From positions 1 through 38,528 of the forward strand of contig CALXWJ010000050.1 in assembly GCA_944392335.1 (NCBI GenBank): DNA of 38,528 nt, read 5' to 3'. Source of the stretch: an uncultured Clostridia bacterium (GTDB taxonomy: Bacteria > Bacillota > Clostridia > UBA1381). Shown here in pieces: positions 18,354 to 26,413 of this stretch (the stretch's first letter is position 1; every line of letters begins with the position of its first letter). Below the pieces are notes generated by a model. That model worked only from the letters and a program-made list of their open reading frames with translations, did no database searches and was not told where the DNA came from. Both the position numbers and the translations under genes were made by a program.

Positions 18354-18803
18354 TTATTCAGCCACATCAACCGTAAAATTTTCTTCTTCACTTTTATCTT
18401 TTTTCTTGGCCATTTTTTCAGATGCTTTTGATACGACATCATTTACCTTCTCTACCATATCCGGAACAAGATCAATAATTTTGTTTACCGGAGATTCCTC
18501 AGGTGTTACGGGGAGCAGTTTGATTGTCCCGTTTCCCACAACCAAAAATGCAATGGGATTAACATTCGCCCCACCTCCGCATCCGCCTCCGAAATTCGGT
18601 TTTTCCTGCAGATTGACATTGTTTTTCTTTGTATCAAAGTCACAGCCTCCGGCTCCGAAGCCGAAGCTTACCGTAGATACCGGGATAATCATGGTTCCGT
18701 CCGATGTAGTGACCGGACTTCCCACAACGGTATTAACATCTACCATTGATTTAATGTTACTCATTGCAGTGTCCATTAAACCTTCAATTGGATGATCTGA
18801 CAT
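18354..18803 (-). CDS. gerW: GerW/YtfJ family sporulation protein
   Basis: 149 residues from the ATG at 18803, which has AAAGGAA eight bases upstream; the earlier ATG at 18812 is too close to it. The sequence has the family landmarks: 'HPIEGLMDTAMSNIKSMVDV' at the N-terminus, then 'GSPVTTSDGTMIIPVSTVSF', 'GFGAGGCDF', the Gly/Cys-rich 'NFGGGCGGGANVNPIAFLVV', and a charged C-terminal tail. In Bacillus subtilis the orthologue YtfJ (GerW) is a spore protein needed for efficient germination with some germinants. Here it follows a DUF2953 gene, as ytfI-ytfJ do in Bacillus, which supports the call and suggests the organism sporulates. It is the last gene before a strong terminator. Confidence 0.9.
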   Translation of the reverse strand: MSDHPIEGLMDTAMSNIKSMVDVNTVVGSPVTTSDGTMIIPVSTVSFGFGAGGCDFDTKKNNVNLQEKPNFGGGCGGGANVNPIAFLVVGNGTIKLLPVTPEESPVNKIIDLVPDMVEKVNDVVSKASEKMAKKKDKSEEENFTVDVAE

Positions 18804-18834
18804 AATTAACATTCCTTTCGTTTTATAAGTTATT

Positions 18835-19458
18835 TCAAATGCCTTTAGGGCTTATTTTTTTCAATTTCAAAGCGATTTTAAACGCCTTGATAAGTATATA
18901 CATAATATGCACATTTTTTATCCTTACTATACCATTTACCGATATATCAAAATAATCCCTGTTTTCAAAAAGAGGTACTATATCAATCTTCATTTTTTCA
19001 ACTGATATTGTTCTGTCAAGGATTCCTATAATATTATAAACAATTCCGTTTATGACCCCGACATAAATCCCCGTATCCATAGGATCTTCAAAATCGAATT
19101 TAATATTGATATCGGTATTTTTTACAGTAACGGCATGCTTTTTCGCGTAACTTAGAATTTTTACGATATCATCTTTTACAACATTAAAATATGTCTTAAA
19201 ATTTTTATATTGTCTTTTTACATCATTGAATGTATATTTTTTCTTTTCTTTATTATTTGTGTTTTTTTTCTTCTTTTTTTTATTCTTATTATTATCATCG
19301 TTAGGCAATAAAGTGATTTTAATAAACAGATATTTAAACTTCAATTCTGTTTTTCTTTCATATTCATTCCATATAAAGGAAAACAGTAATTCAGACGGTA
19401 TAAGCAATAGAACGATGACCGCAGCAAGTACTGCTGTAATAACAATCAATACCGTCAT
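18835..19458 (-). CDS. DUF2953 membrane protein (YtfI-like)
   Basis: 207 residues from the ATG at 19458 (GGAGAACC eight bases upstream; the frame opens at 19476 without a site). One N-terminal membrane segment (MTVLIVITAVLAAVIVLLLI) is followed by a lysine/asparagine-rich low-complexity stretch (residues ~55-75). The C-terminal domain contains 'KHAVTVKNTDINIKFDFEDP', 'DTGIYVGVINGIVYNIIG' and 'IDIVPLFENRDYFDISVNGI', which is the DUF2953 pattern. In Bacillus the homologue lies beside ytfJ and is linked to sporulation by context; its molecular activity is not known to me. It is probably co-transcribed with scpB above and gerW below. Confidence 0.8.
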   Translation of the reverse strand: MTVLIVITAVLAAVIVLLLIPSELLFSFIWNEYERKTELKFKYLFIKITLLPNDDNNKNKKKKKKNTNNKEKKKYTFNDVKRQYKNFKTYFNVVKDDIVKILSYAKKHAVTVKNTDINIKFDFEDPMDTGIYVGVINGIVYNIIGILDRTISVEKMKIDIVPLFENRDYFDISVNGIVRIKNVHIMYILIKAFKIALKLKKISPKGI

Positions 19459-19521
19459 TAATGGTTCTCCTTTCACTAAATCATGTTTTATGTATATTCT
19501 TTATTATGTTTCGGCAAAAGA

Positions 19522-20115
19522 TTATTCACTGTTGTCATTGTTATATGTTTTTTTGTCAATTTCATCGGTATTTATTTCAAGCTGTTCGTATTCATTGATC
19601 AATTCAGAAAAGTCAATATCCGGAAGATCCTTTGTGGTATTTAAACCGAAGCATCTTAAAAAATTAATTGTTGTACCGTATAAAATAGGTTTTCCGGGTG
19701 CGTCAAGTCTTCCAACCTCTTCTATTAAATCCTTGTCCAGCAGCCTGTTTATCGCCCCGTCACTGTTTACACCCCTGATAAATTCGATTTGACCTCTTGT
19801 AACGGGCTGTTTGTATGCAACTATTGTTAATGCTTCCATAGCTGCATTTGACAATGCCTGGCGTCTTTGTTCGCCGATTATTTCCTGTATATATGCATGA
19901 TATATCGGTCTTGAGCACATTTGATATCCTTCATCAATATCAATTATCATTACACCGCGCTGCTGCGTATCATAATTGTATTTCAAAACTTTGACTGCTT
20001 CCTTTACTTCCTCTATACCTGCATCTAATACAGCTGCTAACTTTGATGCCTTTACAGGTTCTCCTACAGCAAATAAAATACTTTCTATGGCATATTGTAT
20101 ATTTATTTCATCCAT
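19522..20115 (-). CDS. scpB: Segregation and condensation protein B
   Basis: 197 residues, ATG at 20115 after GGAGGATAAA. ScpB is a winged-helix (kite) subunit that dimerises and binds ScpA in the SMC-ScpAB condensin, which organises and separates replicated chromosomes. Recognisable segments are 'AIESILFAVGEPVKASKLAA', 'GYQMCSRPIYHAYIQEI', 'LSNAAMEALTIVAYKQPVTR', 'IEFIRGVNSDGAINRLLDKD' and 'GRLDAPGKPILYGTT', all in family order. The length is normal. It directly follows scpA (46-bp gap). Confidence 0.96.
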   Translation of the reverse strand: MDEINIQYAIESILFAVGEPVKASKLAAVLDAGIEEVKEAVKVLKYNYDTQQRGVMIIDIDEGYQMCSRPIYHAYIQEIIGEQRRQALSNAAMEALTIVAYKQPVTRGQIEFIRGVNSDGAINRLLDKDLIEEVGRLDAPGKPILYGTTINFLRCFGLNTTKDLPDIDFSELINEYEQLEINTDEIDKKTYNNDNSE

Positions 20116-20161
20116 TTTATCCTCCGCATTGCCGCTTTATATATTCTGTATTTTTTTCTTT

Positions 20162-20878
20162 TTATGGTCTGATCGCAGATATGACATAATCTTTTTTTTG
20201 ATAATCATAATCTGCGGCAATTTTATTTAGCTTGATCATTTCAAGCACTGCTAAAAAAGTTGCTATTTTCTCCGGTTTTGATTCTTTTTTATCAAACATG
20301 CTTTTAAAATTTACTTTTCGTTTTTGAGCCAAAATTTTACAAACCTTTTCAACCATTTCCTCCACCGATACTTTTTCTCGACCAACTATTCCAAAAAATG
20401 CTTTTTTCTTCGGTTTTTCTCTTCTTCTCCTTCTTTGCATAATAGAATTAAATGCGTTTATAAGTTCGATCGTTTCATGCTGTCTGTTGTACGGCGGTAT
20501 GGGAAAATCAATTTTTTCCGTATCTTTAAAGCACATATCTCTTGAAAAAAATTCACTTTTTCTCAATTCCAAAGAAGCTTCTTTGTATTTTTTATATTCT
20601 ATGAGCCGCCTTGCAAGATCCTCTCTCGGGTCTTCCTCCTCTTCCTCCTCGGGCTTTGGAAGCAGCATTTTGGATTTTATATACAAAAGCTGAGCTGCAA
20701 GAACCAAAAATTCACTTGTATCATCCAGCTCCTCTATTCCTGCAATGGCATCAAGATATTGATCGGTTATCTCAACTATCGGTATATCATAAATATTAAC
20801 TTTATTTTTTGTTATCAAATGAAGAAGCAAATCAAGCGGCCCTTCAAAATTTTCAAGTTTATATAAAACCTTTTCCAT
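20162..20878 (-). CDS. scpA: Segregation and condensation protein A (kleisin)
   Basis: 238 residues from the ATG at 20878. A TTG at 20908 is possible but would overlap the protease gene and adds residues absent from homologues, which begin 'xYKLENFEGPLDLLLHLI'. ScpA is the kleisin that bridges the SMC heads and binds ScpB. The family signature 'NFEGPLDLLLHLITKNKVNI' is at the N-terminus. An acidic linker ('PEEEEEEDPREDLARRLIEY') follows, and the C-terminal winged-helix part ends 'VTFLAVLEMIKLNKI'-like. The binding site ahead of the ATG is weak (AGAAAGAG), so translation may depend on coupling with the preceding gene. Confidence 0.95.
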   Translation of the reverse strand: MEKVLYKLENFEGPLDLLLHLITKNKVNIYDIPIVEITDQYLDAIAGIEELDDTSEFLVLAAQLLYIKSKMLLPKPEEEEEEDPREDLARRLIEYKKYKEASLELRKSEFFSRDMCFKDTEKIDFPIPPYNRQHETIELINAFNSIMQRRRRREKPKKKAFFGIVGREKVSVEEMVEKVCKILAQKRKVNFKSMFDKKESKPEKIATFLAVLEMIKLNKIAADYDYQKKDYVISAIRP

Positions 20879-20898
20879 AAAATGTACACTCTTTCTGA

Positions 20899-21567
20899 TT
20901 ATAACCAACCGAGTAAAATATTAAACAATAAAACTACCGCATTTATCATTTTTCCAAAGAAAAAGTTGACGCCTGTACCAATAATTCTTGAAAACGCCCC
21001 GCTTAATGATAATACCATAATCAAAATCATTGAGTATCTTTCATATTGCATAAGTGTGTAATATATTTTATCCGATAAAAACATACCCAATATTCTTGAA
21101 CCGTCAAGCGGCGGTATCGGAATAAGATTAAATATCATAAAACAAAGATTTATCTGAGCCGAATAAATAAATATATTGTCAAAAACATAAGCAACTGATT
21201 CGGATACATTCAATTTAAAGAAAACCACCCTGAATAATCCGTATAAAAAAACAGAGATAAATGCAAGTATAAAATTAGAAAGGGGTCCTGCTAATGCGAC
21301 CAATGCCATCCCATTTTTCCTGTTCTTATAGTACATAGGATTCACCTCAACAGGCTTTGCCCATCCGAATCCGGTTAAGATCATAAGGATCGTACCAAAC
21401 GGATCAAGATGAACCAAAGGATTCAGTGAAAGACGGCCCTGTATTCTGGGCGTAGGATCCCCGAGCTTTGTCGATACAAAGCCATGGGAGCATTCATGTA
21501 TGACAAGAGCCAGCAATCGCAGCGGTATCAATATCAATATCCATAATCCGTAGCCAAAAATATTCAT
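20899..21567 (-). CDS. Site-2 protease family (M50) membrane metalloprotease
   Basis: 222 residues, ATG at 21567 after AAGGGAAG. Zinc ligands are visible as H-E-C-S-H at residues 24-28 in the first membrane helix and the second-site motif 'NLIPIPPLDGSRIL' with D155-G156 near the third. Several hydrophobic segments and the 'GFGWAKPVEVNP' strand are typical of the small, PDZ-less bacterial S2P subgroup. Genes of this subgroup are often found immediately upstream of scpA in Firmicutes, as here. The substrate is unknown. The gene ends 21 bp before the preferred scpA start. Confidence 0.9.
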   Translation of the reverse strand: MNIFGYGLWILILIPLRLLALVIHECSHGFVSTKLGDPTPRIQGRLSLNPLVHLDPFGTILMILTGFGWAKPVEVNPMYYKNRKNGMALVALAGPLSNFILAFISVFLYGLFRVVFFKLNVSESVAYVFDNIFIYSAQINLCFMIFNLIPIPPLDGSRILGMFLSDKIYYTLMQYERYSMILIMVLSLSGAFSRIIGTGVNFFFGKMINAVVLLFNILLGWL

Positions 21568-21631
21568 TTAATTCTTCCCTTCATCATTACTTATTTTAAT
21601 GTATTTGAGACTTTCTTTATTTTGAAATCAA

Positions 21632-22615
21632 CTATTTTATATTATTTATTTTATTTAAAAATTTTTTATGTGCAGCTCTCAGTTCCTCCGCTTTTTCTTC
21701 GGGGGCGGTAGGATTGCAGTGCGCCCATGCCCCTGTTTCGGAAGAAGCGCAGTATTTGATTTTATCAGCTGAACGCATCGGCGGATAAAAAGCTATATGG
21801 AAATGGTGAAAATCAATATTTTCGCCTGTATTTACCGGATTTTGATACATACACATCATATACGGAAAAGCAAAATCAAACAAGCTGTCAAGGGTTCCTG
21901 CCGTTTCTTTCAATATGGCTGCCAGACTGTCTTTTTCCTTTTCTGTCATATCATTAAGATTTTGAAAATGTCTTTTTGCAGCAATATATACACCATACGG
22001 ATATTCGGTGAAAAAAGGCAGAAAAACTATAAAATCATCATTTTCGGTTATTATTCGTTTCTTTGCCTCAATTTCATCCTTAAGCATATCACACATCAAA
22101 CAATTTCCTGTTTGTGCTTCATGTTCCTTGAATGAATCAATTTCAAGCTCTATTTTCTTCGGAATAAATGAATAACCGTATATCTGACCATGAGGATGCG
22201 GCATGGTAACACCTACGGCGGCGCCTCTGTTTTCAAATATAAAAACATACTTTATTTTTTCATCCTTGCTGAGTTCATTAAAACGTTCCGTCCAAAGGTC
22301 GACAAGCTCTCTTATATGATTGACGGGTAATTCAGGAAGAGTTACCGTATGTTCCGGTGAATACAGAATTACCTCGCATTTCCCATATGCCGGTTTTGTT
22401 TTGTAAATTTTTGTTTCAACATCATCCGGTACCGGAGGATCCTGACTCAATGCCGGAAAATCATTATCATATTTATATACTGTAAATTTATCAGGGACTT
22501 TTCCCGATCCCGGACAAAACGGACACCAATCTTTCGGCATCTGCGGTCTGTTTTGTCTGTGCGATGCAATCATTACCCAATCCTTTGTAAGCGGATTCCA
22601 TCTTAATTCTGCCAT
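21632..22615 (-). CDS. galT: Galactose-1-phosphate uridylyltransferase
   Basis: 327 residues from the ATG at 22615; the longer frame to 22639 has no binding site, whereas AAAGGA lies upstream of 22615. The Leloir enzyme exchanges UDP between UDP-glucose and galactose-1-phosphate. It belongs to the HIT-like class I type: 'MAELRWNPLTKDWVMIASHR' opening, a C-P-F-C zinc pair (31-34), 'FENRGAAVGVTMPHPHGQIY' containing H140-P-H142-G-Q, where H142 should form the uridylyl-enzyme, and a second-domain 'HFHIAFYPP'. The motif is HPHGQ rather than the E. coli HPHPQ; Gly at that position occurs in Gram-positive and archaeal members. galK and galE are not in the window. It probably shares the transcript of the two-component system. 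Confidence 0.93.
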   Translation of the reverse strand: MAELRWNPLTKDWVMIASHRQNRPQMPKDWCPFCPGSGKVPDKFTVYKYDNDFPALSQDPPVPDDVETKIYKTKPAYGKCEVILYSPEHTVTLPELPVNHIRELVDLWTERFNELSKDEKIKYVFIFENRGAAVGVTMPHPHGQIYGYSFIPKKIELEIDSFKEHEAQTGNCLMCDMLKDEIEAKKRIITENDDFIVFLPFFTEYPYGVYIAAKRHFQNLNDMTEKEKDSLAAILKETAGTLDSLFDFAFPYMMCMYQNPVNTGENIDFHHFHIAFYPPMRSADKIKYCASSETGAWAHCNPTAPEEKAEELRAAHKKFLNKINNIK

Positions 22616-22668
22616 TCTTAAATCAATCCTTTCATTCATATACTGAGTTGTAAGTTTATAATTAAATA

Positions 22669-24084
22669 TTATGCTAATTTTAATGTAAATGTAAAGCGTG
22701 TAAACTTCACATCACTGCCTTCCTTGGCAGTAAACGACTCTACCCAAATTTTTTGTTTGTGAAGATTCATAATATTCTTTGCAAGAGAAAGACCAAGGCC
22801 TGCTCCCTTTTTATCCTCGCTTCTTGACTTATCTGTTTTATAAAACCTGTCAAAAATATTTTTCATTTCATCTTCATTAATGCCCGCGCCGAAATTTCCT
22901 ATGCTTATATTGACCTTTTTGTTTTGGATTTCGGTCCTGATTATTATTTTCGTGTTCTCATAACTGAATTTTACTGCATTTTCAATAATATTGATAATAA
23001 CTCTTTTTATGGAATCCTTGTCGGCAAGGACATTTATTTTTTCGGGATCACAGTCAAACTCTATTTCAAGATTTTTCGATTCAATTTTCTGTTCAAGCTG
23101 AATTATACAAATTCTTATCAATTCGTTTATATCAAATTCCGATATATCGAGTTTATATTCGGCAGACTGCATTTTTGTCATTTCAAGCATATCGTTTGTG
23201 AGCTTTGTGAGCCTTACCGACTCGTCATATACAATCTGTAAATATTCTTTTTCTTTTTCCGGCGGGATTGTGCCGTCCAGTATACCTCCCACAAATCCCG
23301 AGATCGATGTCATAGGAGTCCTTAGTTCGTGTGAAACATCCGACACAAATCTTGTCCTCAGCCCATCGAGACGTTCAAGTGAGTCTGCCATATAGTTAAA
23401 GCTTGAAGCAAGCTGACCTATTTCATCATTATTTACCGATATCCTCTTTGAAAAATTACCGGACGCAAGCTCCAGAACACCTTTATTGATCTCTTTCAAA
23501 GGGCTTGTGATCTTTTTACTTTTTATATATGACAGTATACATCCTACAATAATTGAAATAATCACCGGCAAAAGAAGCAACAGATAATATTCGTTCAGCC
23601 TTTCCTTAAGATCGGGTATCTGGGTATTGAAATAAATCCCTCCGACAATATTGTTGTTATATATTATAGGCACACCTACAACAAATACATTTTTATTATA
23701 AAATCCTCCAAAAGTTGAATTTTGCCGGATTATTTTTCCGGAAAGGACACTATCGTTCATCTCAGCCGGTACTCTTATAATGGATGTTGTGGAAGCATGT
23801 ACCGAACCGGCTGCATTTATAACCGTAATGTCCGATTCGATAAATTCCGAATACTGATTCAAGAAATTGAGATATATATAATAATTCCTGTAGTCGGGAT
23901 TTTCTATTTCAAGATAGATTGTCATAAACTGAATGTTTTGTGCCGCTTTCATATTATTTTCATACTGAAGGTCAGTTACATAATCATTGAAAACCACCAC
24001 CATTGTGCATATCATTGCAGCCAGCGCCGTAAACACGATAATTACATCGTTCCAAAACATTCTTGAAAATACCGACTTGAACAA
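22669..24084 (-). CDS. Sensor histidine kinase (HAMP, PhoR/ResE-like)
   Basis: 471 residues starting at a TTG at 24084 immediately after the regulator's TAG stop, with GAGGTGA six bases upstream inside the regulator's last codons. Membrane segments at ~13-33 and ~167-187 flank an extracellular sensor of ~130 residues. HAMP follows at ~188-240. The phospho-accepting H252 is in 'SDVSHELRTPM', N369 in the N-box 'NIIENAVKFS', and the ATP lid and G-boxes are 'NFGAGI' (397-402) and 'GAGLGLSLAKNI' (427-438). All catalytic elements are present. It should phosphorylate the adjacent regulator. The signal is unknown. Confidence 0.94.
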   Translation of the reverse strand: MFKSVFSRMFWNDVIIVFTALAAMICTMVVVFNDYVTDLQYENNMKAAQNIQFMTIYLEIENPDYRNYYIYLNFLNQYSEFIESDITVINAAGSVHASTTSIIRVPAEMNDSVLSGKIIRQNSTFGGFYNKNVFVVGVPIIYNNNIVGGIYFNTQIPDLKERLNEYYLLLLLPVIISIIVGCILSYIKSKKITSPLKEINKGVLELASGNFSKRISVNNDEIGQLASSFNYMADSLERLDGLRTRFVSDVSHELRTPMTSISGFVGGILDGTIPPEKEKEYLQIVYDESVRLTKLTNDMLEMTKMQSAEYKLDISEFDINELIRICIIQLEQKIESKNLEIEFDCDPEKINVLADKDSIKRVIINIIENAVKFSYENTKIIIRTEIQNKKVNISIGNFGAGINEDEMKNIFDRFYKTDKSRSEDKKGAGLGLSLAKNIMNLHKQKIWVESFTAKEGSDVKFTRFTFTLKLA

Positions 24085-24771
24085 CTATCTCACCTCAAAT
24101 TTATATCCTACACCCCATACGGTTTTTAAGGTCCAGTTACCTTTTACATTTTCCAATTTTTCTCTCAGTCTCTTTATATGAACGTCAACAGTTCTTGAAT
24201 CACCAAAGTAATCAAAGCCCCAAACCTCTTCGAGTAACTGTTCTCTTGTAAATACCCTGTTCGGATTGGATGCCAAAAAATATAAAAGCTCCAATTCCTT
24301 TGGCGGTATTTCAATGATATTGCCGTTTAATTTAAGTTCGTAATTTGCCAGATTTACACTTATATTTTCATAGCTTACTTCTTCCGATGAAGCTTTTTCT
24401 TTAGTGTCGCTTCTTCTTAAAACAGCCTTGATCCTTGCGATCAATTCCTTTGTTTCAAAGGGCTTGACCATATAATCATCAGCGCCCAGCTCAAGTCCCA
24501 AAACCTTATCAAAGGTTTCACCCTTTGCCGTAAGCATTATGATCGGAGTATCACTTGTTTTTCTTATTTCTTTACAAACCTGCCAGCCGTCCGCTTCGGG
24601 CATCATAACATCTAAAATAACAAGGTCCGGTTTTTCTTTTGCAAAAGCGGCAATGGCCTCTTTTCCATTCATGGCGATAACGGTCGTGAAGCCTTCTTTT
24701 TCAAGATACAGCTTCAAAAGCTCAACTATGTTTCTGTCATCATCAGCTATAAGTATTTTCATTGCAGACAT
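24085..24771 (-). CDS. OmpR/PhoB-family response regulator
   Basis: 229 residues from the ATG at 24771, which has AAAGGAAAG upstream; the frame opens earlier at 24804 without need. The receiver domain has the acidic pocket D10-D12, phospho-acceptor D54 ('LVILDVMMPEADGW'), T81 ('IIMLTAKGE') and K103 ('DDYMVKPFE'). The C-terminal winged helix is OmpR-type ('ISVNLANYELKLNGN', 'PPKELELLYFLASNPNRVFT', 'VWGFDYFGDSRTVDVHIKRL'). It is the first gene of an operon that also carries its kinase, galT, the protease, scpAB and sporulation genes, and may control its own expression. Confidence 0.95.
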   Translation of the reverse strand: MSAMKILIADDDRNIVELLKLYLEKEGFTTVIAMNGKEAIAAFAKEKPDLVILDVMMPEADGWQVCKEIRKTSDTPIIMLTAKGETFDKVLGLELGADDYMVKPFETKELIARIKAVLRRSDTKEKASSEEVSYENISVNLANYELKLNGNIIEIPPKELELLYFLASNPNRVFTREQLLEEVWGFDYFGDSRTVDVHIKRLREKLENVKGNWTLKTVWGVGYKFEVR

Positions 24772-24910
24772 TCTTTCTCTTTCCTTTCTTGTGTAAAATT
24801 TCAATACATAAATATTTATGTAAGCAAAATAAGATTTTTTATATTATGTTTGTGCTTTTTGTAAAAATACAGAAAAAAGTATAAATTTCACTTGATAAAT
24901 TCATGCTGTT

Positions 24911-24939
24911 ATTATATAATATATTTTGTTGTAAGTCAA
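24911..24939 (-). promoter_or_regulatory. Consensus sigma-A promoter of the regulator-kinase-galT-scpAB-gerW operon
   Basis: On the minus strand TTGACT (24934-24939) and TATAAT (24911-24916) are separated by exactly 17 bp. The leader before the ATG at 24771 is about 130 nt and AT-rich. I saw no stable fold in it. Confidence 0.8.
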
Positions 24940-25008
24940 GAACGATTGCAATAAAATGGTAAAAATAACTTTATTATTTAAAAAAAATGTTATTGATTAT
25001 ACCTAAAT

Positions 25009-25034
25009 TAACAATGTTTTTAAACAAATTGTTA
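25009..25034. promoter_or_regulatory. Imperfect palindrome upstream of ychF, possible operator
   Basis: TAACAATGTTT, two T's, then AAAC and ATTGTTA: 11 paired positions with a 2-nt bulge. It lies in the 349-bp divergent region between the regulator operon and ychF. The rest of that region holds only the minus-strand promoter and AT-rich sequence; I could not identify a convincing plus-strand promoter for ychF. Confidence 0.35.
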
Positions 25035-25120
25035 GCTTTGCATTCGATGATAAAGGCATTCTGCAGTCTCACATGCCGTATGCCTAAATTATTTTTGTGG
25101 GAAGAAAGGCATGAAAATTT

Positions 25121-26215
25121 ATGAAATTAGGAATCGTGGGTTTACCCAATGTAGGCAAATCAACATTATTTAATGCTATTACGCAAGCCGGCGCCGAATC
25201 TGCAAATTACCCTTTTTGTACCATTGAGCCGAATGTGGGAATTGTTGATGTGCCTGACGAAAGAGTGGATTCTCTGGCTAAAATGTATAATCCGAAAAAA
25301 GTAACGAGAGCATATATAGAATTTGTGGATATTGCGGGGCTTGTTAAAGGGGCCTCTAAAGGCGAAGGTCTCGGAAACAAATTTTTATCCCATATAAGAG
25401 AGGTCGATGCAATAGTACATGTTGTCCGCTGCTTTGATGATACAAACATAACACATGTTAACGGTTCTGTAGACCCTGCCCGAGACATTGAAACGATCAA
25501 TCTTGAATTGATATTTTCCGACATCGAGATAATTGAAAGAAGGATCGACAGGACAAAAAAAGCAATGAAAGGAGATAAATCACTGTCAAAGGAGCTTGAA
25601 TTATTGGAGCGTGTAAAGGATGCGTTGGAAAACGGAAAACCTGCAAGAAGTCTTGAATATTCACCCGAAGAAAAAGCGATTATGAAAGAAATTTCATTGA
25701 TTTCCCTAAAGCCTGTTTTATATGCCGCTAATGTATCAGAGGATGATTTTACAAAAGGGATCGAAAATAACAAATATTATGCAAAAGTCGAAGAAATCGC
25801 TAAAGAAGAGGGCTCGGCAGTTATGCCTGTTTCGGCACGGATAGAAGAAGAGATTTCACAGCTTGATAAAGAAGAGAAAGAAATGTTTCTTTCAGAGCTC
25901 GGAATAAATGAATCGGGTCTTGACAGACTTATAAAGGCAAGCTATAAGCTTTTGGGGCTTATCAGTTTTCTTACCGCAGGTGAACCGGAAGTCCGTGCAT
26001 GGACAATTACCAAAGGAACAAAAGCTCCTCAGGCAGCGGGAAAGATCCATTCGGATTTTGAAAGAGGATTTATCCGCGCCGAAGTTGTAGCATATAAGGA
26101 TCTGATGGAATGCGGTTCAATGGTCGCAGCAAAGGAAAAAGGTCTTGTTCGGTCCGAAGGTAAGGAATATGTAATGAAGGACGGAGACATTGTATTGTTC
26201 CGTTTTAATGTTTGA
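25121..26215 (+). CDS. ychF: Ribosome-associated ATPase YchF (OLA1 family)
   Basis: 364 residues, normal for the family; ATG at 25121 with AAAGGC upstream. YchF is an Obg-related P-loop protein that prefers ATP and binds ribosomes; it is linked to translation and oxidative stress responses. G1 'GLPNVGKS' is at residues 7-14, switch regions follow ('NYPFCTIEPNVG', 'VDIAGLVKGASKGEGLGNKF'), and 'AANVSE' replaces the usual NKxD guanine-specificity motif, which is the family hallmark. A coiled-coil insertion and a C-terminal TGS domain ('LTAGEPEVRAWTITKGTKAP..AGKIHSDFERGFI') complete it. It is transcribed alone or with the HD gene 198 bp downstream. Confidence 0.96.
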   Translation: MKLGIVGLPNVGKSTLFNAITQAGAESANYPFCTIEPNVGIVDVPDERVDSLAKMYNPKKVTRAYIEFVDIAGLVKGASKGEGLGNKFLSHIREVDAIVHVVRCFDDTNITHVNGSVDPARDIETINLELIFSDIEIIERRIDRTKKAMKGDKSLSKELELLERVKDALENGKPARSLEYSPEEKAIMKEISLISLKPVLYAANVSEDDFTKGIENNKYYAKVEEIAKEEGSAVMPVSARIEEEISQLDKEEKEMFLSELGINESGLDRLIKASYKLLGLISFLTAGEPEVRAWTITKGTKAPQAAGKIHSDFERGFIRAEVVAYKDLMECGSMVAAKEKGLVRSEGKEYVMKDGDIVLFRFNV

Positions 26216-26245
26216 TTTTTATTCATTGTACAAATTTTCAATTTT

Positions 26246-26310
26246 TGCATCCCGTGAAATATGACAAAAAGCAGTTGTTAAATACATCTTGATCCATTCG
26301 CGGGTATGCA
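26246..26310 (+). promoter_or_regulatory. Possible structured leader element before the HD-domain gene
   Basis: UGCAUCCCGUG (26246-26256) can pair with CGCGGGUAUGCA (26299-26310) over 11 bp with one bulged base and one G-U pair. The pairing encloses about 42 nt. No U-tract follows, so it is not a terminator for ychF. It lies 100-170 nt before the HD gene start. The fold is by eye only. Confidence 0.35.
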
Positions 26311-26413
26311 TAAATCATATCAGGCGAAACACCAAAATAGCAGGATAAAAAAATAGTATTTATCATAATTTTCGATAAAGGCGGTCTATTAAAATAATGA
26401 AAGGAAAAACAGT

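Noticed and set aside
18406..18795. 129-residue frame antisense to gerW/ytfJ
   Set aside because: A shadow of the conserved GerW frame, with no binding site or recognisable domain.
20879..20908. Upstream TTG start for scpA
   Set aside because: It would overlap the protease gene and add ten residues not found in ScpA proteins, without a better binding site.
25207..25773. 188-residue frame antisense to ychF
   Set aside because: ychF is unmistakable on the other strand; the antisense frame is serine-rich and lacks any motif.
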